The notes below the pieces were generated by a model, which was not told the origin of the DNA, ran no database searches, and was given only the letters and a program-made list of their open reading frames with translations. DNA of 64,000 nucleotides from Ramlibacter terrae (lineage in GTDB: Bacteria > Pseudomonadota > Gammaproteobacteria > Burkholderiales > Burkholderiaceae_C), in the NCBI GenBank assembly GCA_013127575.1, contig CP053418.1, positions 3,534,001 through 3,598,000 on the forward strand. The letters are read 5' to 3'. Positions 49,204 through 59,746 of this stretch are shown piece after piece. Position 1 is the first letter of the stretch. Every line of letters starts with the position of its first letter. Made by a program: the position numbers and the translations under genes.

Positions 49204-49255
49204 CGCGGGCCAACGGCGGCCCGCGAAAGAAGTTTCCTCCCGGACAACGGCGTCC
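49204..49255 (+). promoter_or_regulatory. ANTAR-type two-hairpin leader RNA element
   Basis: Hairpin P1 is CGCGGGCC-AACGGC-GGCCCGCG (49204-49225) and P2 is GGAC-AACGGC-GTCC (49242-49255). Both have the same six-base loop, with A at position 1 and G at position 4, as required by ANTAR proteins. A 16-nt linker separates them. P2 cannot form together with the terminator stem that follows, so protein binding to P2 should allow read-through. Confidence 0.8.
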
Positions 49256-49303
49256 ATCCCTGCGTGCAGCCCCGCGCGCAGAGATGGGCGCCGTTTCGTT
49301 TTT
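49246..49303 (+). terminator. Leader terminator of the nrtA operon
   Basis: AACGGCGTCCATC (49246-49258) pairs with GATGGGCGCCGTT (49283-49295) over 13 bp with one G-U, followed by TCGTTTTT. The 5' arm contains the loop and 3' arm of hairpin P2. It ends 20 bp before the nrtA ATG. Confidence 0.8.
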
Positions 49304-49322
49304 CAAGCCACGGAGCATCACG

Positions 49323-50606
49323 ATGCAAAGCAAACTCTCCCGACGCACCGTCATCAAGGCAGGCGCCGCCGCCGGCATCGCCGGCCTGTGGCCCATCCTC
49401 TCCTCGGCGCAAGGCACCGCGCTCGAGACCAAGGCCGCCAAGCTGGGCTTCATCGCGCTGACCGACGCCGCGCCGCTGTTCGTGGCCGACGAGAAGGGCT
49501 TCTTCAAGAAGCACGGCATGACCGAGGTGGAAGTGCTCAAGCAATCGTCGTGGGGCACCACGCGCGACAACCTCGTGCTGGGCAGCAAGAACAACGGGAT
49601 CGACGGCGCCCACATCCTCACGCCGATGCCCTACCTGATCTCCACCGGCGCGGTCACGGCGAACAACGTGCCGGTCCCGATGAACATCCTGGCGCGCCTG
49701 AACCCGGGCGGCCGGGGCATCTCCGTCGGCAACGAATACAAGGACCTCAAGGTCGGCGTCGACACCAAGGTGTTCAAGAAGGCGCTGCTGGACAAGCGCG
49801 TCAAGACCGGCAAGCCGGTCAACGCGGCGATGACCTTCCCCGGCGGCACCCACGACCTGTGGATCCGCTACTGGATGGCCGCCGGCGGCGTGGACCCCAA
49901 CCGCGACATCACCACCATCGTGGTGCCGCCGGCACAGATGGTGGCCAACATGAAGGTGGGCAGCATGGACACCTTCTGCGTGTGCGAGCCTTGGAACCTG
50001 CAGCTGATCCACCAGAAGATCGGCTACACGGCGCTGACCACCAGCGAACTGTGGATGAACCACCCGGAGAAGGCCTTCGCGATGCGCGCCGACTGGGTGG
50101 CGGCCAACCCCAACGCCACCAAGGCGCTGCTCAAGGCGGTGATGGAAGCGCAGATGTGGTGCGAAGACCCGAAGAACCGCGCCGAGGTCGCCGAAATCTG
50201 CTCGCGCCGCCGCTGGATCAGCGCGCCGGTGGCCGACATCGTCGACCGCATCCGGGGCAACTTCGACTACGGCAACGGCCGCGTGGAGAACGACAGCAAG
50301 TTCCAGATGCGCTACTGGAAGGACCAGGCCAGCTATCCGTTCCAGAGCCACGACCTGTGGTTCCTCACCGAGAACCAGCGCTGGGGCTACCTGCCGCCCA
50401 ACACGGACACCAAGTCGCTGATCGCCAAGGTGAACCGCGAAGACATCTGGCGCGCCGCCGCCAAGGAACTGGGCGTGGCCGCCAAGGACATTCCCGCATC
50501 GACCTCGCGCGGCGTCGAGAAATTCTTCGATGGCAAGGTGTTCGACCCCGCCAACCCGAAGAAGTACCTCGACAGCCTCGAGGTCAAGTACCTGAAGGCC
50601 GCCTGA
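49323..50606 (+). CDS. nrtA: Nitrate ABC transporter substrate-binding protein
   Basis: 427 residues, open frame. Twin-arginine signal SRRTVIKAGAAAGIAGLW. Nitrate-binding family blocks LGFIALTDAAPLFVADEKGF, DGAHILTPMPYLIS and TFCVCEPWNLQLIHQKIGY. It binds nitrate in the periplasm for import; equivalent to Klebsiella NasF. First gene of the operon behind the leader terminator. Confidence 0.9.
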   Translation: MQSKLSRRTVIKAGAAAGIAGLWPILSSAQGTALETKAAKLGFIALTDAAPLFVADEKGFFKKHGMTEVEVLKQSSWGTTRDNLVLGSKNNGIDGAHILTPMPYLISTGAVTANNVPVPMNILARLNPGGRGISVGNEYKDLKVGVDTKVFKKALLDKRVKTGKPVNAAMTFPGGTHDLWIRYWMAAGGVDPNRDITTIVVPPAQMVANMKVGSMDTFCVCEPWNLQLIHQKIGYTALTTSELWMNHPEKAFAMRADWVAANPNATKALLKAVMEAQMWCEDPKNRAEVAEICSRRRWISAPVADIVDRIRGNFDYGNGRVENDSKFQMRYWKDQASYPFQSHDLWFLTENQRWGYLPPNTDTKSLIAKVNREDIWRAAAKELGVAAKDIPASTSRGVEKFFDGKVFDPANPKKYLDSLEVKYLKAA

Positions 50607-50616
50607 GGAGCATGCG

Positions 50617-51476
50617 ATGAACACCAAGGCGATCGAACCCATCGCGCTGCCGGTGCAGCCCGCCGCCCCCGGGCTGCTGCGCACCGAGTCTCCGGGCGGG
50701 CCGCTATTTCATGACGCACGTGCTGCCGCCGCTGGTGGTGATCGGGCTGCTCGTCCTGATCTGGCAGATGCTCGGCTCGCGCCCCGGCGCCGCGCTGCCG
50801 CCGCCGACCAAGGTGGTGCAGGACACCGGGAGCTGATCGTCAGCCCCTTCTACGACAACGGCGGCAACGACGTCGGGCTCGCGTGGCAGTTGCTCGCCAG
50901 CCTCAAGCGCGTGGCCTACGGCTACTCGCTGGCGGTGCTGGCCGGCGTCAGCCTCGGCGTGCTGGTGGGCCAGTCGACTGGGCGCTGCGCGGCCTCGACC
51001 CGGTGTTCCGGTGCTGCGCACGGTGCCGCCGCTGGCCTGGCTGCCGATCTCGCTGGCCGGCTTCCGCGACGGCCATCCGTCCGCGATCTTCGTCATCTTC
51101 ATCACGTCGATCTGGCCGATCATCATCAACACGTCGATCGGCATCCGCAACATCCCCGAGGACTACCGCAACGTCGCAAAGGTGATCCGACTGAGCGGCG
51201 TCGAGTACTTCGCCAAGATCATGCTGCCCGCGGCCGCGCCCTTCATCTTCTCGGGGCTGCGCATCGGCGTCGGCCTGTCGTGGCTGGCCATCATCGCCGC
51301 CGAGATGCTGATCGGCGGCGTCGGCATCGGCTTCTTCATCTGGGACGCGTGGAACTCCTCGCGCATCAGCGACATCATCCTGGCGCTTTTCTACGTCGGC
51401 ACTGGTCGGCTACGCGCTGGACCGCGTCGTCGCCTTCATCGGCAACAAGGTAACCCGCGGCACCGCCGCGAGCTGA
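50617..51476 (+). CDS. nrtB: Nitrate ABC transporter permease (multiple frameshifts)
   Basis: About 287 residues when joined. Helices from LPPLVVIGLLVLIWQML, the EAA-type loop VAKVIRLSGVEYFAKIMLP, and IAAEMLIGGVGIGFFIWDAW. Breaks near 50700, 50828 (QDTWELIVSP, CCTGG), 50980, 51010 (DPVFQVLRTVPP, CCAGG) and 51402. Start 50617 has TGAGGAG upstream. It ends shortly before the ATPase gene. Confidence 0.85.
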
Positions 51477-51487
51477 AGGAGCACCGC

Positions 51488-52322
51488 ATGGGCTATCTCA
51501 CCCTCTCCCGGTCGACATGACCTTCCCCGGCGCGAACGGCGGCAACGCGGTGCTCAAGGCATCGACCTCGACGTGGCGCGCGGCGAATACATCTCGCTGA
51601 TCGGCCATTCGGGCTGCGGCAAGTCGACCGTGCTGAACATCGTGGCCGGCCTGCTGCGCGCCACCTCGGGCGGCGTGATCGTCGACAACCGCGAAGTGAA
51701 CGCACCGGGCCCCGACCGCGCCGTGGTGTTCCAGAACCACTCGCTGCTGCCCCGGCTGACGGTCTACCAGAACGTCGAGATCGCGGTCGACAAGATCTTC
51801 CGCGGCACGCGCAGCGCCGCCGAGCGCAAGGACTGGATCCTGCACAACCTCGCGATGGTCAACATGTCGCACGCGCTCGGCCGCCTGCCCTCCGAGATCT
51901 CGGGCGGCATGAAGCAGCGCGTCGGCATCGCCCGCGCGCTGGCGATGGAACCCAAGGTGCTGCTGCTCGACGAGCCCTTCGGCGCGCTCGACGCGCTGAC
52001 CCGCGCGCACCTGCAGGACGAGGTGATCCGCATCCAGTCCGAGCTGGGCAACACGGTGATGATGATCACGCACGACGTCGACGAGGCGGTGCTGATGTCG
52101 GACCGCGTGGTGATGATGACCAACGGCCCGGCCGCCACCATCGGGCAGATCATGGACGTGCCGCTCGCGCGTCCGCGCAACCGCATCGCGCTGGCCGAGG
52201 ACAAGACGTACAACCACTGCCGCCAGGAGATCCTGACCTTCCTCTACGAGAAGCAGCGCAAGGTGGAGCCGATCAGCGCCCGCGCCGGCAGCTTCACGCG
52301 TCCCCAGAAGGCCGCCGCCTGA
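51488..52322 (+). CDS. nrtC: Nitrate ABC transporter ATPase (frameshifted N-terminus)
   Basis: About 278 residues. Walker A LIGHSGCGKSTVLN, Q-loop VFQNHSLLPRLT, signature SEISGGMKQRVGIARAL, Walker B LLLDEPFGALDALT and H-loop MITHDVDEAVLMSDR. It energises nitrate uptake. Breaks near 51509 (LSQVDMTFPG, CCAGG) and 51562. It lacks the extra substrate-binding domain of cyanobacterial NrtC, so it resembles NrtD/NasD. Confidence 0.9.
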
Positions 52323-52339
52323 ACGCCCGGAGAGAAGCC

Positions 52340-54782
52340 ATGAAGAAGATGAAGCTCGTGATGGTCGGCAACGGCATGGCCGGGGTGCGCACGCTCGAAG
52401 AGCTGATCAGGATCGCCCCGGACCTGTACGACATCGCCGTCTTCGGCGCCGAGCCGCACCCCAACTACAACCGCATCCTGCTGTCGCCGGTGCTGGCCGG
52501 CGAGCAGACGCTCGACGAGATCGTGCTGAACTCCCGGGAGTGGTACGCGCAGAACCACGTCCGCCTGCACGCCGGCAAGAAGGTGGTGGAGATCGACCGC
52601 GTGCACCGCGTGGTGCGTGCCGAGGACGGCACCGAAGAGGCCTACGACCGCCTGCTGCTGTGCACCGGCTCCAACCCCTTCATCCTGCCGGTGCCGGGCA
52701 AGGACCTGCAGGGCGTGATCGCCTACCGCGACATCGCCGACACCAACGCGATGATCGAGGCCGCCACGAAGTTCCGCAGCGCCGTCGTCATCGGCGGCGG
52801 CCTGCTGGGGCTCGAAGCCGCCAACGGCCTCATGAAGCGCGGCATGGACGTGACCGTCGTGCACGTGATGCCGTGGCTCATGGAGCGCCAGCTCGACGAC
52901 GTCGCGGGCAAGCTGCTGCAGAAATCGCTGGAGGAACGCGGCCTGAAGTTCCTCATCGGCGCGCAGACGCAGGAGCTGGTCGGCGGCGACGACGGGCGCG
53001 TCAAGGCGATCCGGTTCAAGGACGGCTCGCAGGTCGATGCCGACCTGGTCGTCATGGCGGTCGGCATCCGCCCCAACACGCAGCTGGCCGAGCAGGCGGG
53101 CCTGCACGTCCACCGCGGCATCGTGGTGCACGACACCATGCAGACCGTCACCGACGCCCGCATCTACTCGGTGGGCGAGTGCGCCGCGCACCGCGGCATC
53201 GCCTACGGCCTCGTCGCCCCGCTGTTCGAGCAGGCCAAGGTGGCGGCCAACCACTGGCGCAGTTCGGCATCGGCCGCTACACCGGCTCGCTCACGTCCAC
53301 CAAGCTGAAGGTCACGGGCATCGACCTGTTCTCCGCCGGCGACTTCATGGGCGGCGACGGCGCCGAGGAGATCGTGATGAGCGACCCCTTCGGCGGCGTC
53401 TACAAGAAGCTGGTGATCAAGGACGACAAGCTGGTCGGCGCCTGCCTGTACGGCGACACGGTCGACGGCAGCTACTACTTCAAGCTGCTGCGCGAAGGCC
53501 GCAAGATCGGGGACATCCGCGACAAGCTGATGTTCGGCGAATCGAACCGGGCGACGCCGGCCACCGGGGCCAGAACAAGGCGGCCGCCATGGCCGATGCC
53601 GACGAGGTCTGCGGCTGCAATGGCATCACCAAGGGCACGATCTGCAAGGCCATCAAGGAGAAGGGCCTGTTCACGCTGGACGACGTGCGCAAGCACACCA
53701 AGGCGAGTGCGTCGTGCGGCTCCTGCACCGGGCTGGTGGAACAGATCATCATGTTCACGGCCGGCGGCGACTACTCCGCCGCGCCGAAGAAGAAGGCGCT
53801 GTGCGGCTGCACCGACCACAGCCACCAGGACGTGCGCGACGCCATCCGCGTCAACAAGCTGGTGAAGATCGCCGACACGATGCGCTTCATGGAATGGCGC
53901 ACGCCGAACGGCTGCGCCACCTGCCGGCCGGCCCTGAACTACTACCTGCTCTCCACGGCCCAAGGAAGCGCAGGACGATCCGCAATCCCGCTACATCAAC
54001 GAACGCAGCCACGCCAACATCCAGAAGGACGGCACCTATTCGGTGATCCCGCGGATGTGGGGCGGCGAGACCACGGCGGCGGAACTGCGGCGCATCGCCG
54101 ACGTGGTGGACAAGTACAAGATCCCCACGGTGAAGGTCACCGGCGGCCAGCGCATCGACCTGCTGGGCGTGAAGAAGGAAGACCTGCAGGGCGTGTGGCA
54201 GGACATCGGCATGCCCTCCGGCCACGCCTACGCCAAGGCGCTGCGCACGGTGAAGACCTGCGTCGGCAGCGAGTGGTGCCGCTTCGGCACGCAGGATTCC
54301 ACGCAGATGGGCAAGGACTGGAACGCGCGCTGTGGCGCATGTACGCGCCCCACAAGGTGAAGCTCGCCGTGTCGGGCTGCCCGCGCAACTGCGCCGAGTC
54401 CGGCATCAAGGACGTCGGCGTGATCGGCGTCGATTCGGGCTGGGAGATCTACATCGCCGGCAACGGCGGCATCAAGACCGAAGCCGGCCAGTTCTTCTGC
54501 AAGCTCAAGACCGCCGAGGAAGTGCTGGAGTACAGCGGGGCCTTCACGGAACTCTATCGCCGGGAAGGCTGGTACCTCGAGCGCACGGTGCACTACGTCA
54601 ACCGCGTCGGGCTGGACCACGTCAAGAAGAAGATCCTGGACGACCACGCCGGCCGCAAGGCGCTGTGGGAGCGGCTGCAGTTCGCGCTCGACGGCGAGCC
54701 CGACCCGTGGTTCGAGCACCAGAAGGCGTCGCTCGACACGCGGCAGTTCACCAAGCTCGCGACCGAGGGGCAGGAAGCATGA
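52340..54782 (+). CDS. nirB: NADH-dependent assimilatory nitrite reductase, large subunit (frameshifted)
   Basis: About 815 residues: FAD/NAD domain (MVGNGMAGVRTLEELIR; VVIGGGLLGLEAANGL), BFD-like [2Fe-2S] (CGCNGITKGTICKAIK, CGSCTGLV), then the nitrite/sulfite reductase domain with siroheme-[4Fe-4S] ligands in CVGSEWCRFG and SGCPRNCAES. It reduces nitrite to ammonium. Breaks near 53262, 53551, 53960 and 54321, mostly at CCTGG. The TGA overlaps the nirD ATG. Confidence 0.95.
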
Positions 54783-55128
54783 AGATGAACGAGTGGACCG
54801 TCATCTGCCGGGTCGACGACATCCCGGTGCTGGGCGCGCGCCGTGTCTCCCGCCCGCGCGGCGGCGACGTCGCCGTGTTCCGCAATGGCGAGGACCGGTG
54901 TTCGCGCTGCTCGATCGCTGCCCACACAAGGGCGGCCCGCTGTCGCAGGGGATCGTGTTCGGCACCAGCGTGGCCTGCCCGCTGCACAACTGGACCATCG
55001 GCCTCGACGACGGCTGCGCCCGGGGCGCGGACGAAGGCTGTACGCCCCGGTTCGCCTGCAAGGTGGAAGACGGCCGCGTGCTGCTCGACCCGGTCGAACT
55101 GGCCACGGTCGCAACGGACGAAGCATGA
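54779..55128 (+). CDS. nirD: Nitrite reductase small subunit, Rieske-type (frameshifted)
   Basis: About 117 residues with Rieske-like ligands CPHKGGPLSQG and CPLHNWTIGL. It partners NirB. The break near 54897 restores to GEDQVFALLDRCPHK at CCAGG. Its TGA overlaps the nasA ATG, so nirB-nirD-nasA are translationally coupled. Confidence 0.9.
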
Positions 55129-58006
55129 CCGAGACGAAGTCCACCTGCCCGTACTGCGGGGTGGGCTGCGGGGTGATCATCCAGTCGGCCGGCGGGCAGA
55201 TCACCGGCGTGCGCGGCGACCCTTCGCACCCGGCCAACTTCGGCAAGCTGTGCTCCAAGGGGTCGACGCTGCACCTCACGGCCTCGGCGGAAGTGACGCG
55301 CCAGACGCGGCTGCTGCACCCGATGCGGCGCGAGCACCGCGGCGATGCGCCGTACCGCATCGGCTGGGACAGCGCGCTGGAACTCGCCGCCGACCAGTTC
55401 ACGCAGGTGATCGCGGCGCATGGCCCCGACGCCGTGGGCTTCTACATCTCCGGCCAGCTGCTCACCGAGGACTACTACGTCTTCAACAAGCTGGCCAAGG
55501 GCCTGGTCGGCACCAACAACGTCGACACCAACTCGCGCCTTTGCATGAGCAGCGCGGTGGCCGGCTACAAGCTGACGCTCGGCGCCGATGCGCCGCCGAA
55601 CTGCTACGACGACGTGAACCATGCGGATTGCATCTTCATCGTCGGCAGCAACACCGCGTTTGCGCACCCGGTCCTGTTCCGCCGGATCGAAGAGGCCAAG
55701 GCGGCGCGGCCGGAGATGAAGATCATCTTCTGCGACCCGCGCCGCACCGACACCGCCGAACTGGCCGACCTGTACCTGCCGGTGCAGCCGGGCACCGACG
55801 TCATGCTGTTCCACGGGCTGCTGCACATCATGCTGTGGGAAGGCTGGACGCGCCCCGACTACATCGCCGCGCACACCAGCGGCTTCGATGCGCTGAAGGC
55901 CGTCGTGCGCGAGTGCACGCCCGAGGCGGTGGCGCAGACCTGCGGCATCGCCGGGGAAGACCTGTTCACCGCGGCGAAGTGGTTCGCCACCTCGCCGGCC
56001 ACGCTGAGCCTGTACTGCCGGGGACTGAACCAGTCCACCAGCGGCACCGCGAAGAACGCGGCGCTCATCAACCTGCACCTGGCGACGGCGCAGATCGGCA
56101 AGCCCGGCGCGGGGCCGTTCTCGCTGACGGGGCAACCGAACGCGATGGGCGGGCGGGAGGTCGGCGGATTGGCGAACCTGCTGTCCGGGCACCGCGACCT
56201 CGCCAATCCGGAACACCGCGCCGAAGTCGCCGCGCTGTGGGGCGTGCCGTCCGTGCCGGAGAAGCCCGGCAAGAGCGCGGTCGAAATGTTCAGGCCGCCG
56301 CCGACGGCGAGATCAAGGCGCTGTGGATCGCCTGCACCAATCCCGCACAGTCGATGCCCGACCAGGCGACCGTGCGGCGCGCGCTGGAACGCGCCGAGTT
56401 CGTGGTGGTGCAGGAAGCGTTCGCCACCACCGAGACGTGCAACTACGCCGACCTGCTGCTGCCCGCCACCACGGGGCGAGAAGGACGGCACCGTCACCAA
56501 CAGCGAACGGCGCATCAGCCGCGTGCGGCCCGCCGTGCCGAGGCCGGCGGGGGCGCGGCACGACTGGGAGATCGTGGTCGATTTCGCGCGGCGGCTCGAG
56601 GCGCGGCGGCCCTCACCCCGGCCCTCTCCCGCGAGCGGGAGAGGGAGCGATGCACCGGTCCCTCTTGCTCCCTCGCCCCTCCGGGGAGAGGGCTGGTGTG
56701 AGGGGCGCGCGGCCCAGACTCTCTTCCCCTACCCCAACCCCGAGTCCATCTGGCTCGAACACCGCGCCAGCACCGCAGGCCGCGATCTCGACATCACCGG
56801 CCTCAGCTACGCCGCGCTCGAGCAGGCCCCGCAGCAATGGCCCTTCCCCGCGGGCGCCGCCACCGGCCGCGCGCGCCTGTACGAGGACGGCGTCTTTCCC
56901 ACGGCCGACGGCAAGGCACGCTTCGCCGCCGTCACCTACCAGCCGGTGGCCGAACAGCGCGAATCGCGCTACCCCTTCTCGCTCACCACCGGCCGCCTGC
57001 GCGACCAGTGGCACGGCATGAGCCGAACCGGCACCATCGGCCGGCTGTTCGGCCATGTGCCGGAGCCTGCCATCCAGATGCATCCGCAGGACATCGAGCG
57101 CTGTGTGCTGAAGGAAGGCGACCTCGTGCACGTCACCTCCAAGCGCGGCTCCATCGTGCTGCCGGTGCAGGCCAGCAGCGAACTGGGCCTGAGCCAGGCG
57201 TTCATCGCGATGCACTGGGGGCCGGAGTACCTCGGCGGCGTCTCGTCCACGGGAGAGAAGCTGGCCGGCGTCAACGCGCTGACCACGTCCGCCTACTGCC
57301 CGACCTCAAGCAGCCGGAGCTGAAGCACGCGGCCGTGAAGATCCTGAAGGCCGAACTGCCCCTGGACGCTGCTCGGCGTGGCCTGGCTGCCGGCGCAGGA
57401 CGCCTTGCAGGTGCGCGAGCAACTGCGCCAGCTGATGGGCCGATTTCCTTTTGCCAGCTGCGTGCCCTTCGCCGGCAACGCGGGCATCGCGGAAGCACAG
57501 CGCAGCGGCGTGCTGTTCCGCGCCGCTGGCTACGAAGCGGCGCCCGACGAACTGCTGCAGCAACTCGAACAGCTGCTGCAGCTCACGGGCGCCGACACCC
57601 TGCGCTACGCCGACCGCAAGCGCGGCCAGCGGCGCACCGTGCGCGTGCGGCGCGAAGGCGCGGACATGCTGGTGCAGGGCCTGCTGCTGGCCGGCGACAC
57701 CAGCGCCGAAGGCTGGATCAAGGCGCTGCTGCAGCAGGAACTGCCGGCCCGGGCCTATGGCCGGCAACTGCTCGCGGGCGGCGCCAAGGCGCCCGTTGCC
57801 ATCGTCAGGCAGGCAAGCAGGTCTGCAGTTGTTTCGGGGTGGCAGCGCCCGCCATCGAGGCGCAACTGGCGACCGGTGCGGGGACCCCCGAAGAACGGCT
57901 CGCGTCGCTGCAGGGGGCCCTGCGCTGCGGCACCAACTGCGGCTCCTGCGTGCCCGAACTGAAGCGGATGGTCCGCGCGGCCATGCCCGTGCCGCAGGCC
58001 GCCTGA
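55125..58006 (+). CDS. nasA: Assimilatory nitrate reductase catalytic subunit (frameshifted)
   Basis: About 960 residues. N-terminal [4Fe-4S] (CPYCGVGCGVIIQS, GKLCSKGSTL), bis-MGD molybdopterin domains (YYVFNKLAKGLVGTNNVDTN; TGQPNAMGGREVGG; WIACTNPAQSMPD), dinucleotide-binding domain (TGRLRDQWHGMSRTG) and a C-terminal BFD-like [2Fe-2S] (CSCFGV, CGTNCGSCVPEL). It reduces nitrate to nitrite in the cytoplasm. Breaks near 56290, 56477, 57300, 57362 and 57810. A palindromic repeat at 56606-56708 is read through in frame. Confidence 0.95.
56606..56708. repeat. Coding palindromic repeat, family C, inside nasA
   Basis: CCTCACCCCGGCCCTCTCCC, GCGAGCGGGAGAGGG, then CCCCTCCGGGGAGAGGGCTG and GTGTGAGGGG. 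Outer CCCTCACCCC / GGTGTGAGGGG and inner hairpins form a long stem. It encodes RRPSPRPSPASGRGSD and LAPSPLRGEGWCEGR, residues absent from typical NasA. Confidence 0.8.
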
Positions 58007-58053
58007 ATTGAGCTCATAACCAGAAGTCATCAGGCCTCTGGGACAATCGCGGC

Positions 58054-58957
58054 GTGGGCATCAGCCAGTACCTCAAGGAAATCGGCCGCGGCAAGCAGGG
58101 CGCGCGTCCGCTCGCGCGCGATCAGGCCGCCGACCTGTTCGGGCAGGTGCTCGATGGCACGGCGACCGACCCGGAGATCGGCGCCTTCTGCATCGCCATG
58201 CGCGTGAAGGGCGAGACGCCCGAGGAGATGGCCGGCTTCCTCGACGCCACCGACGCACGCCTGCAGAAGGTGCGAGCCCAGAGCGGCAAGCCCGTCGTCG
58301 TGCTGCCCAGCTACAACGGCGCGCGCCGCCTGCCGGTGCTGACGCCCCTGCTCGCTGCGCTGGTGGCCCGCGCCGGGCAGCCCGTGGTGATCCACGGAAC
58401 CGCTACGGAAACCAGCCGCATCTTCGTGCGCGACGTGCTGGAGGCGATGGACATCGAAGCCTGCACCGCGGCACCCACGTTGCAGGACGGCGGGTCGCCT
58501 ACGTGCCCACCGAAGTGCTGAGCCCGGGCCTGAAGCGCCTGCTGGACGCGCGCCGCGTGATCGGCCTGCGCAACAGCGCGCACAGTCTGGTCAAGCTGAT
58601 GAATCCGTGCGCGGGCCCGGCCGTGATCGTCAGCAGCTACACCCATCCGGAGTACGCGATCTCCATGGGCCGGTGTTCGAGCTCACCGGCGCCACGGCGC
58701 TGCTGCTGCGCGGCACCGAAGGCGAGGTGGTCGCCGACGCGCGCCGCCTGCCGCAGATGGACGGCTTCATTCGCGGCCGGCGCACGCTGCTGCAGGAAGG
58801 CCGCAAGGGCACGTTGACCGACCTGCCCGAGTTGCCGCGGGAAGTGGACGTCGCGACCACCGCCGCATTCATCCGCGACGTGCTCGCCGGCCGTAAGCAA
58901 ATTCCCGACTCGATGGCGCTGCAGGTGGAACACATCTTGCGATTGGCTTCTTCATGA
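58054..58957 (+). CDS. ybiB: YbiB-like protein (anthranilate phosphoribosyltransferase fold; frameshifted)
   Basis: About 300 residues. GTG start at 58054 (GISQYLKEIGRGKQGARPL), DPEIGAFCIAMRVKGETPEE, VVVLPSYNGARRLPVLTPLL and MNPCAGPAVIVSSYTHPEY. YbiB resembles TrpD but lacks its enzyme activity and binds DNA. Breaks near 58490 and 58675 (SMGQVFELTGA, CCAGG). The stop overlaps the cobA start. Confidence 0.85.
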
Positions 58958-59721
58958 TGAACACAGGCAAGCAAGGTCCCCTGGTCGGCGCCGGCCCCGG
59001 CGATCCGGAGCTGCTCACGCTCAAGGCACTGAAGGCGATCCAGGCCGCCACCGTGCTGCTGGTCGACGACCTCGTCAGCGACGAGATCGTGGCGTTCGCC
59101 TCGCCGACGGCGCGCGTCATCCACGTGGGCAAGCGCGGCGGCTGCAAGAGCACGCCGCAGGCCTTCATCGAGCGGCTGATGCTGATGGCCGCGCGCGAAG
59201 GCGAGAACGTGGTGCGCCTCAAGGGCGGCGACCCCTTCATCTTCGGCCGCGGCGGCGAGGAACTCGACCACCTGCGGGCCGCCGGCGTGCACGTCGAGAT
59301 CGTCAACGGCATCACCTCGGGGCTGGCCGCGGCCACTTCGCTCGGCGTGCCGCTCACGCACCGCGACCATGCGCAAGGCGTGGTGTTCATCACCGGGCAC
59401 GCGCACAAGTCCGAAAGCGCACCCGACTGGCGCAGCCTGGCCGCGATGGCCCGCGACGCGCGGCTGACACTCGTGATCTACATGGGCGTGCGCAGCGCGG
59501 CGCGCATCCGGGAAGACCTGCTGTCGGGCCTTCCCGCCGAAACGCCGGTGGCTGTCATCCAGCGCGCTTCGCTGCCGGACCAGCGCCACGCGGTGATGCG
59601 GCTGGGCGAACTGGCGGCGACCATCGAGGCGGAGCAGCTCGCGAGCCCTTCCGTGATCGTCGTCGGCGACGTCGTGCGCGGCGTGGCGGCGATCGGCGCA
59701 GCGAAGGCGCGCGCCGCCTGA
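58954..59721 (+). CDS. cobA: Uroporphyrinogen-III C-methyltransferase
   Basis: 255 residues, open frame. VGAGPGDPELLTLKALKAI, VRLKGGDPFIFGRGGEEL and GITSGLAAATSLGVPLTHRD are SUMT signatures. It makes precorrin-2 for siroheme, the NirB prosthetic group, which explains its place after the nitrate genes. ATG at 58954 overlaps the ybiB stop. Confidence 0.95.
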   Translation: MMNTGKQGPLVGAGPGDPELLTLKALKAIQAATVLLVDDLVSDEIVAFASPTARVIHVGKRGGCKSTPQAFIERLMLMAAREGENVVRLKGGDPFIFGRGGEELDHLRAAGVHVEIVNGITSGLAAATSLGVPLTHRDHAQGVVFITGHAHKSESAPDWRSLAAMARDARLTLVIYMGVRSAARIREDLLSGLPAETPVAVIQRASLPDQRHAVMRLGELAATIEAEQLASPSVIVVGDVVRGVAAIGAAKARAA

Positions 59722-59746
59722 GTCCCCGCCTCCATAATCCGCGTCC

